From Rhizobium favelukesii (GTDB taxonomy: Bacteria > Pseudomonadota > Alphaproteobacteria > Rhizobiales > Rhizobiaceae): a DNA stretch of 64,000 bases. The number at the start of each line of letters is the position of its first letter. The stretch's first letter is position 1. The stretch is from contig NZ_HG916855.1 of assembly GCF_000577275.2 (NCBI RefSeq), positions 1,868,031 through 1,932,030 on the forward strand. Reading direction: 5' to 3'. Position numbers and translations under genes: made by a program. The notes under the pieces were generated by a model that was given only the letters and a program-made list of their open reading frames with translations, was not told where the DNA came from and did not search any database. Below are positions 44,487-53,935 of this stretch, one piece after another.

Positions 44487-45184
44487 AAGTCGTGTTTGTC
44501 GGGCCGAGCCTTTCTGATGCAGCCGTTCTCGTCGGTGATGAGGTCACCATATGCCCGCCTGCCGTTCAAGGCGACGTGCTGGCGGCCGTACAAAAGGGTG
44601 CGCGGGTGATCGGTATCATCGATGGCGGCTTCGAATATACAGCGCCCGTCTGGCACAAGGAAATTCTCTATGCACTTTCGCGACAGGTCCGCGTGTTCGG
44701 GGGTGCGAGCATGGGCGCGCTACGTGCTGCCGAATGTGGGATTTTCGGTATGGTCGGCGTTGGCCGCATCTACGGCGAGTATGCGACGGGGGCGACTGTC
44801 GACGACGCAGATGTAGCGCTGCTGCATGGACCGATCGAGTTAGCATATAAGGCGTTGACCGTTCCATTGGTCAATGTCAGGGCGACACTCGATGCGTTGG
44901 AGAACCGCCAGATGCTCAGGCATGAGCATCGCGTGGAGCTCGAAATAGCTGCGGGAAATTTGTTCTTCAAGATGCGGACCTGGAGCGCGATCGTGGCAAG
45001 TGCGGATGTTTCGGCAGATAAGCAGTCGTTGTTGTCGCTGCTGCGATCGAACGAGGTCGATCAGAAGCGGGCCGACGCTCTCGCCGTTCTTGATGCGGTT
45101 CTTTTGGCAGACGATCACCCCCCATCCCCGAGCGAACGAGCGTGGCAATTCAACGAGACCTTTGTCTTGTCGCAAAAGCAATAA
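44483..45184 (+). CDS. TfuA-like protein
   Basis: A 233-aa protein of the TfuA core family: KVVFVGPSLSD at the start, VIGIIDGGFEYTAPVWHKE, and the diagnostic RVFGGASMGALRAAECG. TfuA partners YcaO in making thioamides, for example the thioglycine of archaeal methyl-coenzyme M reductase, and was first seen in trifolitoxin production in Rhizobium. It probably supplies or delivers sulfur, or recruits YcaO. The ATG overlaps the ycaO stop, so the two are made in step. Confidence 0.88.
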   Translation: MKVVFVGPSLSDAAVLVGDEVTICPPAVQGDVLAAVQKGARVIGIIDGGFEYTAPVWHKEILYALSRQVRVFGGASMGALRAAECGIFGMVGVGRIYGEYATGATVDDADVALLHGPIELAYKALTVPLVNVRATLDALENRQMLRHEHRVELEIAAGNLFFKMRTWSAIVASADVSADKQSLLSLLRSNEVDQKRADALAVLDAVLLADDHPPSPSERAWQFNETFVLSQKQ

Positions 45185-45291
45185 TTTGGAGATTGCGGCA
45201 CGGAATGCAACAATAACGTGTGTCACGTGTTTTTCACGGGCCTTTTGCGCGTGTGCTGAATATTCTCTCGCCTGTTCGAGGGAGAACAGAG

Positions 45292-45543
45292 ATGAGTGGA
45301 GCATCGACAGACAGACTGATCGACCTGGGTAGCAGTGAGCGATCTTCCGACGACTTGGATGAACTCGTCGCATTGGCGCGCATGATTAGTTACGCAAAAT
45401 ATGCGGCCGAAGATGTTGATCTGGTGGGCGCAATGCACTGTCTCGGCCTGGCGCTTAACGAGGTTCTGCGTGCAATTGGTGACGGTCCGCATGAGGGACT
45501 GGCGGATGTGTTGTTTTCCAACAGGGCGCCATGCTTGAACTGA
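45292..45543 (+). CDS. Small protein downstream of TfuA, 83 aa
   Basis: Begins MSGASTDRLIDLGSSE; ATG at 45292 follows GGGAGAACAGAG. Helical, with DDLDELVALARMISYAKYA and MHCLGLALNEVLRAIGD, and a C-terminal CLN. No domain was recognised. It lies 107 bp after tfuA, ahead of the locus terminator. It may be a substrate, a regulator or a partner of the YcaO-TfuA enzymes; a separate promoter is possible. Confidence 0.65.
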   Translation: MSGASTDRLIDLGSSERSSDDLDELVALARMISYAKYAAEDVDLVGAMHCLGLALNEVLRAIGDGPHEGLADVLFSNRAPCLN

Positions 45544-45600
45544 CATGACCCGCACAGGCGGGGGCCGGCGGCGCGTGCGCCGGCCTATGTCAGTTTTTTC
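45538..45600 (+). terminator. Terminator of the YcaO-TfuA locus
   Basis: A long hairpin: outer arms AACTGACAT and ATGTCAGTT (45538-45546, 45587-45595) enclose an inner GGCCGGCG/CGCCGGCC stem, with six T's after. The stop codon of the 83-aa gene lies in the left arm and the end of the GNAT gene in the right. Confidence 0.85.
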
Positions 45601-46031
45601 GAGTAGACACAGAGCTTCTCGGACTGCTGATAGTCATTGCTCTTGTAGTATTCCGCAACGCCGCCGGTGCTGCGAGAGACGAGCCACACGTGCACGTAGC
45701 CCATGATGCGCGCTTCCTCCTCCAATCGATTCAATAGGCGGGAACCGATTCCGGAGCGCTGATGCTGCGGCCTTATCGCTATTTCCGCAACGTGAATCCC
45801 GCGACCCATCACAGACGTGTGTGGGAGGCCGAAGGCGAAGCCAATCGGCCGCTCTTTGTCGAACGCTGCGACAGCCAGGCACATCGGCGTCGTCGTCAAT
45901 TCGTCTATGCGAAAGATTGCGTTCTGGGTGGACCATTCTTCGTGCCAGGGCTGCTTGGCGTAGGCCTGTACGATGATATCGGCGCTCTGTAGCGCCTCGT
46001 CCCGGGTCATGCGTCTATAAATGATCGGCAT
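45585..46031 (-). CDS. GNAT-family N-acetyltransferase
   Basis: A 148-aa acetyltransferase with the acetyl-CoA loop Q-x-x-G-x-G/A in IRPQHQRSGIGSRLLNRLEE and the family's beta-4/beta-5 pattern (GIHVAEIAIRP, HVWLVSRSTGGVAEYYKS). It is convergent with the YcaO locus. The substrate is unknown. A role in the YcaO product's modification or self-protection is possible but only by proximity. Confidence 0.88.
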   Translation of the reverse strand: MPIIYRRMTRDEALQSADIIVQAYAKQPWHEEWSTQNAIFRIDELTTTPMCLAVAAFDKERPIGFAFGLPHTSVMGRGIHVAEIAIRPQHQRSGIGSRLLNRLEEEARIMGYVHVWLVSRSTGGVAEYYKSNDYQQSEKLCVYSKKLT

Positions 46032-46369
46032 TTATTCACTGTCGCCACAGTCGCGCATGACGCGCTTTGTGGACGCCTTCCTGTTCATTCTACCCCACGA
46101 CGTTAAAGCACAGGCCTGACGGGCCGTGTTGTGACTTCATCGTGACACGCGCTTTGCGCGAATGTCTTCGCTGAAACGACGGGGTTTTTTGCTTTGTGTA
46201 GTCGCATCTGCACGCCGACGTTGAAGGCGATGAGCGTCGGGAGCGGGAATGATACCAACGGGCTCTCCTTGACACCAAAAGAAAGTGACTTAATCTAATC
46301 GTCGGATCTGGATGCTCGATGTGTGGAGGCAAAGGGCTCGGACCGGATCCTGACCAGGGAGGACATAGG
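46032..46369. other. Divergent promoter region, GNAT / sugar ABC operon
   Basis: About 340 bp. A good sigma-70 candidate for the ABC operon is TTGACA at 46269-46274 with TAATCT 16 bp later (46291-46296), about 75 bp before the GTG start. No coding region was recognised; T-runs near 46185 are not preceded by a convincing hairpin. Confidence 0.5.
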
Positions 46370-47671
46370 GTGAGGAACAAGGCAATCACGCTTGCGCTTG
46401 CTGCCAGCACGATTTTCACGCTGCCGCAGCTCAGTATGGCTCAAGACACCATCACAGGTGACATCGTCGGCAAACCCGATGCGCCAAACAAGATGGTTTT
46501 CCGCATGACCACGGATGGCCCGCGCAACAACGAACCGGCTTATGCGCAAGGCTATGGCAAACTGTTCAACGACTTCATTGCCAAGCGTCCCGATTGGCAA
46601 ATCGAGCTGCAGATGATGTCCGGCGACATCGGGCAGGAACAGGCGCGCATGCTCGAACAGGCCAAGTCGGGTCAGGCTCCGGACTGTGCAGCGGTCGACT
46701 CCTTCGTTCTGCCGCTGTTTAAGAAGGCCGGCGTGCTTCAATCCTTCTCGCCCTATTTCAGCAAGGATGAGATCGCTCAACTGTTTCCGTTTATCCGTGA
46801 CGGCATAACTGGCGCCGATGGCAACATCTACGCGTGGTGGTGGTCGACGGATCTGCGTGTCCTCTATCGCAATAAGGAAATCGTTCCGGATGCTCCCCAG
46901 ACATGGGATGACCTGAAGAAGGCGGGATTATCATCGGTCAAACAGGGCATGGAAGGCATTCTGTTCAATGGTAGCCGCTACGAAGGAACGACCTTTGACT
47001 GGCTGGCGAATTTCTGGGCACAGGGCGGCAGGCTGGTCGACGACCAGGGTAAGCCAATCTTCGGCGAAGGCGAAAACCGCGAGAAGTTCATCAAGGCTGT
47101 CAACTACTATCGCGATCTGGTTGAATCGGGAGCGGCGCCGAAGCGGGTCGCGACGCTTGGCAGCTACGACGACTTCAATGCTGCCGCGGCGGCGGGCACG
47201 ACGGCACTTTTCGTCGGCGGCAACTGGCAATATGCCCAGTTGAAGACGGCTCTCGATCCGGAAGAGTTCGCGAAGTGGAGTTTCTCTCCGCTTCCCGGAC
47301 CGACGGCGGATCAGCGCTCGACCGGTACGGGTGGCTGGACCGTCGCCGCGTTCAGCAAAGACCCGGCCAAGATCAAGGTCTGCGCTGACCTTGCCCGCGA
47401 GATCTATATGGGGCCGGCCAATGCGCTGCAGGAGCAACTGCCCACACGCGCTGACCTCTATGACAAGTACGAGGTGTTTTCGAGCGAGGCAAACAAGACA
47501 TTTGCTGCCGCCCTCAAGGTTGGTCAGGCAAGGCCCGGGGCGCCGGTCTATCCCGAGATCTCGAACCAGATCCAGATCATGATGGGCAAGGTGTTGACAG
47601 GCACACAGGCGACCGAAGCCGCCGTGGACGAGGCTTTCAGCGCTTCGCTCAGCGCCTTCAAGCGAAGCTGA
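46370..47671 (+). CDS. Sugar ABC substrate-binding protein (family 1)
   Basis: A 433-aa periplasmic protein. The GTG at 46370 follows GGGAGG and starts a clear signal peptide (VRNKAITLALAASTIFTL, cleavage after SMA). The fold shows KMVFRMTTDGPRNNEPAYAQ, DCAAVDSFVLPLFKKAGVL and GGWTVAAFSKDPAKIKV. It is the first gene of an operon with two permeases and a GH38 alpha-mannosidase, so mannosides or manno-oligosaccharides are the likely cargo. Confidence 0.9.
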   Translation: MRNKAITLALAASTIFTLPQLSMAQDTITGDIVGKPDAPNKMVFRMTTDGPRNNEPAYAQGYGKLFNDFIAKRPDWQIELQMMSGDIGQEQARMLEQAKSGQAPDCAAVDSFVLPLFKKAGVLQSFSPYFSKDEIAQLFPFIRDGITGADGNIYAWWWSTDLRVLYRNKEIVPDAPQTWDDLKKAGLSSVKQGMEGILFNGSRYEGTTFDWLANFWAQGGRLVDDQGKPIFGEGENREKFIKAVNYYRDLVESGAAPKRVATLGSYDDFNAAAAAGTTALFVGGNWQYAQLKTALDPEEFAKWSFSPLPGPTADQRSTGTGGWTVAAFSKDPAKIKVCADLAREIYMGPANALQEQLPTRADLYDKYEVFSSEANKTFAAALKVGQARPGAPVYPEISNQIQIMMGKVLTGTQATEAAVDEAFSASLSAFKRS

Positions 47672-47759
47672 GCGAGCGATCGGTGGCGCAGAGCCCCTCA
47701 TCTGCGCCACCGGTCATGACTGGACGCCATCCTTCTAGGACAATGGACCGGACTGACCG

Positions 47760-48692
47760 ATGATGAATGCTTCCATTGCGGCCGAGCGTCCCCAACGGCT
47801 CGGCGTGGGTAACGCGCGCCGGCGCAATCCATCGCCCCTGCCCTGGCTCGTTCCGCTCATTCTGGTGCTCGGCATCTTCTACCTCTACCCTCTGATCGAC
47901 GTGTTCCGCTTTGCATTCACCAATGTCTCGCTCGTCGGCGCCGATGAGCAATACACGCTGCAGACCATCATCCACACACTGTCGAGGCCCGAGCTCGTCC
48001 AGATCCTTTGGGTGACCTTCGTATTCACGGCGTCCAGCGTCGTTGCACAACAGGTGCTCGGCTTCTTCATCGCTCAGGTGGTTGTGCGCAGCGAGGATCG
48101 TGGTCTGTTTGGATCCACCATCGTGCGAACAACGGCGCTTGTCGCATGGGTCGTTCCTGGCATTGCCGGCGGCATCATCTGGAAGATGCTGTTCAACGAA
48201 GCGCCGTTTGGCGGGCTGAATAGTCTGCTGCGAATGGTGGGGGCTGCGCCGGTACAGTGGCTTTCCGATCCCGATATGGTCATGTGGTCCGTCGTCATTT
48301 CCAACGTCTGGCGCGGCACAGCCTTTTCGATGGTCGTCATGTATGCGGCTATTAAAGCGATCGATCCCGAACTTTACGAGGCGGCCGAGATCGACGGCGC
48401 CAATGCCTGGCAACGCATGATCTACATCACCTTGCCGCAGCTACGCACTGCGATCCTGGTCAACATGATCCTGATCACCATCCAAACGCTGAATACGTTC
48501 GATGCCATCATCTCGCTGACCGGCGGCGGACCTGGACGGGCAACCGAGGTGCTTTCGCTCTACACATTCAATGTCGTGTTCCGCAATTATGATCTCGCGG
48601 CCGGCGCTGTGTTGTCGATCCTGATGCTTTTAATCAGTCTTGGTCTTGCGCTTGTCTATGCGCGCTTCCTGCCACGGGGAGAGCCGGTATGA
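47760..48692 (+). CDS. Sugar ABC transporter permease (MalF type)
   Basis: A 310-aa inner-membrane protein with PLPWLVPLILVLGIFYLYP as first segment and an EAA loop around DPELYEAAEIDGANAWQRM followed by IYITLPQLR. Starts at ATG 47760 or the adjacent ATG. It overlaps the next permease by 4 bp. Confidence 0.92.
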   Translation: MMNASIAAERPQRLGVGNARRRNPSPLPWLVPLILVLGIFYLYPLIDVFRFAFTNVSLVGADEQYTLQTIIHTLSRPELVQILWVTFVFTASSVVAQQVLGFFIAQVVVRSEDRGLFGSTIVRTTALVAWVVPGIAGGIIWKMLFNEAPFGGLNSLLRMVGAAPVQWLSDPDMVMWSVVISNVWRGTAFSMVVMYAAIKAIDPELYEAAEIDGANAWQRMIYITLPQLRTAILVNMILITIQTLNTFDAIISLTGGGPGRATEVLSLYTFNVVFRNYDLAAGAVLSILMLLISLGLALVYARFLPRGEPV

Positions 48693-49531
48693 GAACCTCA
48701 CGTCAGGATCGGCTGGGCGATCTCTTCAGCTACGTGTTTCTGGCCGTCACCTTCCTGTTTTTCGCCTGGCCGCTGCTATGGCTGCTTTCGCTCGCGCTCA
48801 GGACGCGAAAGGAGGTGTTTCTGGGCGTCAGCCGGTTCATTCCGAAAGCCCCGACGCTGGATAACTTCACGACCATTCTGTCGTCCGACAAGTTTGCCGG
48901 ATATCTCTGGAACGCTTTGATCCTGTCGACATCAAGCGCCATTGGTTGCCTTGTCGTGGCGTTGCCGGCTGCCTATGCATTTTCGCGCTTCCCGATCCGT
49001 GGGAAAGGCCCATGGATGATGGTCCTGCTCGCCTTCCAGATGATCTCGCCACTCGTGATCATGGTCCCGCTCTATCGCTACATGGCCGCAATCGGTCTGA
49101 CGGACAGCCACTTCGGGGCAACCATGGTCTACATCGCGCTTGCTGTGCCGATGGTGACCTGGATCCTGAAGGGTTTCATCGACGGCATCCCCCGCAGCCT
49201 CGACGAGGCGGCGCTGATCGACGGATGCAGCCATTTCGCGGTCTTCTGGCGCATCATACTGCCGCTATCGACACCCGGTATCGCATCGGCCTTCATCATC
49301 ACAGTGATCGCGGGTTGGTCGCAGTTCCTCGTGCCGTTCCTTCTGATCAGCAAGGAATCGCTGATGCCGATTGGTGTCGGAATCTTTCAATATGCCGGGA
49401 CGCAGAATGATTCCTCCATTCAGCTTCTGGCGGCCGCCTGCCTCGTATCGGTCGTTCCCGCAATCGTTGCCTTTCTTTCTCTCCAACGTCTCATCCTCGG
49501 CGCAATGACGGCAGGTGCCGTCAAGGGCTGA
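48689..49531 (+). CDS. Sugar ABC transporter permease (MalG type)
   Basis: A 280-aa inner-membrane protein; EAA loop PRSLDEAALIDGCSHFAVF followed by WRIILPLSTPG, and the usual MalG tail AGAVKG. ATG at 48689 overlaps the preceding stop. No ATPase gene follows, so the importer must borrow one. Confidence 0.92.
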   Translation: MRTSRQDRLGDLFSYVFLAVTFLFFAWPLLWLLSLALRTRKEVFLGVSRFIPKAPTLDNFTTILSSDKFAGYLWNALILSTSSAIGCLVVALPAAYAFSRFPIRGKGPWMMVLLAFQMISPLVIMVPLYRYMAAIGLTDSHFGATMVYIALAVPMVTWILKGFIDGIPRSLDEAALIDGCSHFAVFWRIILPLSTPGIASAFIITVIAGWSQFLVPFLLISKESLMPIGVGIFQYAGTQNDSSIQLLAAACLVSVVPAIVAFLSLQRLILGAMTAGAVKG

Positions 49532-49560
49532 TCCTTGTTTCAAATCGCAGGATTATCATT

Positions 49561-52500
49561 ATGACGCTTACGCTGCCGCAACGTCTTGAACGCATCCGTA
49601 TCCGTGCTGCGGAACTCGAACATTGGCGCTCGCGCGAAACGGCCCAGGTCGATGGCTGGACCTTTGGCGCAGAGCCAATTGCCATCGGGGCGCCCTGGCC
49701 GCACAGCGACGGTACCGTTCATTTTGCCGCGACCGCCAGACTTCCCGACCATTGGCCGCTGCAAGATGCCCGCCTTTTGCTCGATCTTGGCGGAGAAAGC
49801 CTGATCACGATCACCGATGAGGCGGGCAATGAAAAGAGGCTCGGTCTCGATCCCTATCACCGCGAATTTCTCCTCCCCTCCCGCGATATCAAAATATTGT
49901 CGGAGACGGTGGCACGCCTGCCGTTCGGCGAGCCGGTACGCGCTCCGAAACTGGAGCGCGCGGCGCTGATCTGGCTGGACACGGCGGTCGACAATCTCTG
50001 GCTGCTTCTGCGCCAGATCTGCGAGGCTGTCGATATTCTCGACCAGCACGACGTTGTTGCGCATCTGCTTGATATCGCCGAGGATGCGATGCGCGGCCTG
50101 GAATGGCCCTCGGCGACCGCTGCCTATGTGGCACGCACGGCGCCTTCGCCAATGCAGCAGAAGATCTGGCAGCTGCCGCCATTGGCGGCGGCGCCGGAAG
50201 GGCTCAATCAGGCCGAGCGCGCCAGCGTGGTATCCGCCTATGAGACGCTGCTTGCGCAACTGATGCAACTGCGTGAACGGTTCCCGCCGCAGGGCGAGAT
50301 CGCGTTGACGGGTCATGCGCATATCGATCTTGCCTGGCTCTGGCCCTATGGCGAAACGCGGCGAAAGATGCGCCGAACATTCCATACAGCGCTTTCCCTG
50401 ATGGAGCAGTCATCCGATTTTCGTTTCAATCAATCGACCGCGCATTTTTACGCGCAGATTGCGGAGGACGATCCGGCACTTTTGGAGCGGATTATCGAGC
50501 GCGCCAAAGAAGGCCAGTGGGAGACAGTGGGCGGTATGTGGGTAGAGCCCGATACGAACATGCCGACCGGCGAAAGCCTCAGCCGGCAGATTCTCTATGG
50601 ACAGCGCTATTTCGAGAAGACATTCGGTGTTCGTCACAGCGTTTGCTGGTTGCCTGACTGCTTCGGCTTTTCCGGCGCCCTTCCGCAGCTGTTGCGCCAG
50701 GGTGGCATGAACAGCTTCTTCACGATCAAGGTCAACTGGTCGGAAACGAACAAGTTCCCTTCCGATCTCTTCTGGTGGGAGGGCCTTGATGGGAGTCGGG
50801 TTCTTGCCCATACGTTCGACAATCCGATGCATGGCTATAATGGCTTCGTGCGACCGGATTGCTTTGTTCCGACCTGGCGGAATTTCAAGGACAAGGACAA
50901 GCACGACACCACCCTGCTTGCGGTCGGTTACGGCGACGGCGGTGGCGGCGTCACACCCGAGATGATCGTACGCGAGGAGCAGCTGCGGGCATTTCCCACC
51001 CTGCCGAAGGCGCGGTGGACGACGGTCGACGACTTCTTCAAGGGCGCGCATGAAAGTGCAACCAAGAAGGACTTGGCAACTTGGCGCGGAGAGATCTATC
51101 TCGAGCTGCATCGCGCGACCTTGACCAGCCAGAGCGTGGTAAAGCGACTGCACCGCAAGGCGGAGCGCAGTCTCATTACCGCCGAGACCTTGTTTGGGCT
51201 GGCCCACCTGTTGGGTGCCGCCCAGTCCAAATCGATGGAGCCGGAGTGGCGCGTCGTCCTGAAGAACGAGTTCCACGATATTCTGCCGGGTTCGTCGATC
51301 GCGGAGGTCTACGTCGATGCCGCCGACGAACTCGAAGCGGTTGTCGCCAAGGGCAAGGCAGCCCAGGCCAAGGCGATGGAGGCAATCGCCAAGCAGTTGC
51401 CGGCGGGCACCGGAAACAACCTGCTCGTTGTCAATCCATCCCTGTCGGCACGGCCGGTGCGGCTCATGCTTCACGACGGGACCATCATCTCATCCGAAAC
51501 AGTGATCGCGCCGCTCGCCATTGCCGTCATCGGTGCGGAAGCGCTCGAGCCTGCGCCTGGCCTTTCCGTCAGCCGCGAGCATCTCGAAAATGCCGTCCTT
51601 AAGGTAACATTGGCCAAGAATGGCTCGATCGCGAGCATTGTCCACAAGCCGACTGCCCGCGAAGCCTTGCAGGACGGTGGCAACCGTCTGTTCGTCTATC
51701 CGGCAGACAAACCTCGCAATTGGGATGCGTGGGATGTCGAGGAGGACTACGCCGCGCGCGGCGAAGAGATCACCGCACTCGACAGCCTCGAGGTGATTGA
51801 CAACGGACCGAACCGCGTGGCGATCAAGATTGTCAGAACATGGCGGCATTCGCGCATCACGCAAGTGCTGTCGCTTGGCGCCAACGCACGGCGGCTGGAT
51901 ATCGAAACCGAGCTCGATTGGCATGACCGTCGTGCCTTCCTGCGGTCGCAGACGGGGGTGGCCGTTCGCAATGCGCGCGCAACCTGCGAATGCGCCTATG
52001 GCGTGGTCGAGCGGCCGACGCACTCCAATACCCCGTGGGACGCGGCGATGTTCGAGGCGCCGGCCCACCGGTTTGCCGACCTTTCGGAACCGGGCTTCGG
52101 CGTGGCCATACTCAACGACGCCAAGTATGGACACAGCATTCGAGGCAATGTCCTTGGTCTTTCGCTCCTTCGTTCGCCAATCTATCCCGATCCGCTTGCT
52201 GATGAGGGGGTGCAAGCGTTCACCTATGCGCTGATGCCGCACGACGGCACGTGGTACGACGGCGGGGTCCGGGAGGAAGCCGAAGACCTGAACCAGCCCC
52301 TCTTGGCACTACCCGTGGCAGGACGCGCGATCGGCAACTGGCAACCACTTGGGGTGACGGGGATCGATGCGGCACTCTCGGCTATAAAACCTGTGGAAGA
52401 CGGCGACGGACTGATCGTGCGCGTCTACGAACCGGCCGGTCGCCGCGGATCATTCGATCTGAAGCTCCCATCCAATTGGCGCAACCAAGGATCGGTCAGT

Positions 52501-52584
52501 ATCCTGGAAGAACCGATGGCCGACACGCCGGCGACAGGATTGATGCCCTTCGAGGTCAAGAGCTGGCGGATTGCAAGAGCTTGA
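49561..52584 (+). CDS. Alpha-mannosidase, GH38
   Basis: A 1007-aa retaining alpha-mannosidase. The catalytic domain carries the zinc-site GHAHIDLAWLWPYGET at about residues 249-264 and the nucleophile Asp366 in VCWLPDCFGFSGALPQLL; GYGDGGGGVTPE and YLELHRATLTSQSVVKRLHR follow, then a long beta-rich C-terminal part (AIGNWQPLGVTG near the end). There is no signal peptide, so it cuts imported mannosides in the cytoplasm. It follows the importer by 29 bp and precedes a ROK gene; this is a mannoside utilisation operon. Length and motifs fit the large bacterial/lysosomal-like group. Confidence 0.94.
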   Translation: MTLTLPQRLERIRIRAAELEHWRSRETAQVDGWTFGAEPIAIGAPWPHSDGTVHFAATARLPDHWPLQDARLLLDLGGESLITITDEAGNEKRLGLDPYHREFLLPSRDIKILSETVARLPFGEPVRAPKLERAALIWLDTAVDNLWLLLRQICEAVDILDQHDVVAHLLDIAEDAMRGLEWPSATAAYVARTAPSPMQQKIWQLPPLAAAPEGLNQAERASVVSAYETLLAQLMQLRERFPPQGEIALTGHAHIDLAWLWPYGETRRKMRRTFHTALSLMEQSSDFRFNQSTAHFYAQIAEDDPALLERIIERAKEGQWETVGGMWVEPDTNMPTGESLSRQILYGQRYFEKTFGVRHSVCWLPDCFGFSGALPQLLRQGGMNSFFTIKVNWSETNKFPSDLFWWEGLDGSRVLAHTFDNPMHGYNGFVRPDCFVPTWRNFKDKDKHDTTLLAVGYGDGGGGVTPEMIVREEQLRAFPTLPKARWTTVDDFFKGAHESATKKDLATWRGEIYLELHRATLTSQSVVKRLHRKAERSLITAETLFGLAHLLGAAQSKSMEPEWRVVLKNEFHDILPGSSIAEVYVDAADELEAVVAKGKAAQAKAMEAIAKQLPAGTGNNLLVVNPSLSARPVRLMLHDGTIISSETVIAPLAIAVIGAEALEPAPGLSVSREHLENAVLKVTLAKNGSIASIVHKPTAREALQDGGNRLFVYPADKPRNWDAWDVEEDYAARGEEITALDSLEVIDNGPNRVAIKIVRTWRHSRITQVLSLGANARRLDIETELDWHDRRAFLRSQTGVAVRNARATCECAYGVVERPTHSNTPWDAAMFEAPAHRFADLSEPGFGVAILNDAKYGHSIRGNVLGLSLLRSPIYPDPLADEGVQAFTYALMPHDGTWYDGGVREEAEDLNQPLLALPVAGRAIGNWQPLGVTGIDAALSAIKPVEDGDGLIVRVYEPAGRRGSFDLKLPSNWRNQGSVSILEEPMADTPATGLMPFEVKSWRIARA

Positions 52585-52683
52585 ACAGCGCAATGGCGGA
52601 ACGGGCTGGCGTTGGTCCCTTTTCCTATTCGATCCAATCACATAGTCTTGCGCAAGCTTGGGTGTGCTGGAGGGAGGCGGAAG

Positions 52684-53913
52684 GTGTTGGTGTTGGTGTC
52701 GGGCTCGAACACGGAGCAGGCTGCGGCCGCGAACCGCGCCATGATCCTTTCTTCGATCCAGCGCGGCGGCCCGATCTCGCGCACGGAACTTGCCGCGCAA
52801 TCGAGGCTCACCAAACAGGCGGTGACGCGCATTGTCGAGCGCCTGCTCGACGAGGGCCTCGTCATGGAGGCACGGCGTCGACGCGGTTTGAGGGGGCAGC
52901 CTGCCATCGAACTGGAGATCGATCCAGAAGGCGTCTTCTCAATCGGTGCGAACGTCGATCGCGATCACCTGACGATCGTTGCCGTGGACGGCGTCGGCAC
53001 TGTCCGTGGGCGCATCCACCATGAGCGGCGCTTTCTGTTGCCGGACGATTTTGTCGCGCTCATGGGCGACGCGCTCTCGTCGTTTCGTCGTCGCAAGATC
53101 ATTCAGGAAACCCGGCTCGCAGGTATCGGCCTCGCCATTCCCGATTGGCTGGGCGAAGTGCCGGTGATCGGCTTCCCGCCAGAGTACCGTCGTTGGAATG
53201 GCTATGACGTTCGCGGTGCTTTGGAGGCTCTGTCCGATCATCCGGTCTTTATCGACAACGATGCCAATGCCGCCGCGCTCGGCGAGATCGAATATGGTCT
53301 TGGCACCGAGATCGACAGCTTCTTCTACATTCTCGCAAATGCTTGCCTCGGCGGCAGTCTGGTGATCGACGGCGTCCGGCATAAGGGGGCAAGTGGTATC
53401 GGCGGCGAGATCGGCTGGCTGCCTGTTGTTTTTGATGAGGGTCCCTATGCCGGCAGCACCCAACCGCTCGGCGAGATGTTCTCGCTCTTCATCCTGCTCG
53501 ACCATCTGCAGCAAAACGGGGTCACGGCGACGGCGCCATCCGACCTTCTGGAGCTCGACGAGACGGGCCGCAAGCTTGTCAGTGCATGGTTGCGCAAGGT
53601 CAGCATTAAGATTGCGCAGGCGGTGGTCAACATAGGCATGATCGTCGATCCCGAAGGGGTGCTTATCGGTGGCCGCTTTCCTGTTCGCCTGATCGACGAA
53701 CTTCTCCTTTATGTGCATGAGGAAATTGCCCGTCTCGGTGCCCAGGCCCCGTCGCTACACCGGGCGGCAGGATCAGAGGACGCCGCAGCGCTTGGCGCCG
53801 CCGCAATTCCCCTTGCCCACCGGCTCGGGCTTCCGTCCGCGGAACCGGAGCAGCGGGTTCGCAACCCGCTTGGGGGACATCCTTTGCAGGCGCCGGACTT
53901 GGTGCCTGCGTAG
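52684..53913 (+). CDS. ROK-family transcriptional regulator
   Basis: About 409 aa. An N-terminal winged helix (ISRTELAAQSRLTKQAVTRI) precedes a ROK domain (GLAIPDWLGEVPVIGFPP, FIDNDANAAALGEIEYG, SGIGGEIGWLPVV, VLIGGRFP). The zinc motif of ROK kinases (H and three Cys) is not present, so it is not a kinase and metal binding is doubtful. A run of GTG/TTG codons follows GGAGGGAGGCGG; GTG at 52684 is the first good choice, later ones are possible. It is last in the mannoside operon and likely its sugar-responsive repressor. Confidence 0.87.
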   Translation: MLVLVSGSNTEQAAAANRAMILSSIQRGGPISRTELAAQSRLTKQAVTRIVERLLDEGLVMEARRRRGLRGQPAIELEIDPEGVFSIGANVDRDHLTIVAVDGVGTVRGRIHHERRFLLPDDFVALMGDALSSFRRRKIIQETRLAGIGLAIPDWLGEVPVIGFPPEYRRWNGYDVRGALEALSDHPVFIDNDANAAALGEIEYGLGTEIDSFFYILANACLGGSLVIDGVRHKGASGIGGEIGWLPVVFDEGPYAGSTQPLGEMFSLFILLDHLQQNGVTATAPSDLLELDETGRKLVSAWLRKVSIKIAQAVVNIGMIVDPEGVLIGGRFPVRLIDELLLYVHEEIARLGAQAPSLHRAAGSEDAAALGAAAIPLAHRLGLPSAEPEQRVRNPLGGHPLQAPDLVPA

Positions 53914-53935
53914 CGACTGCGTCAGTTGTCCGGTG

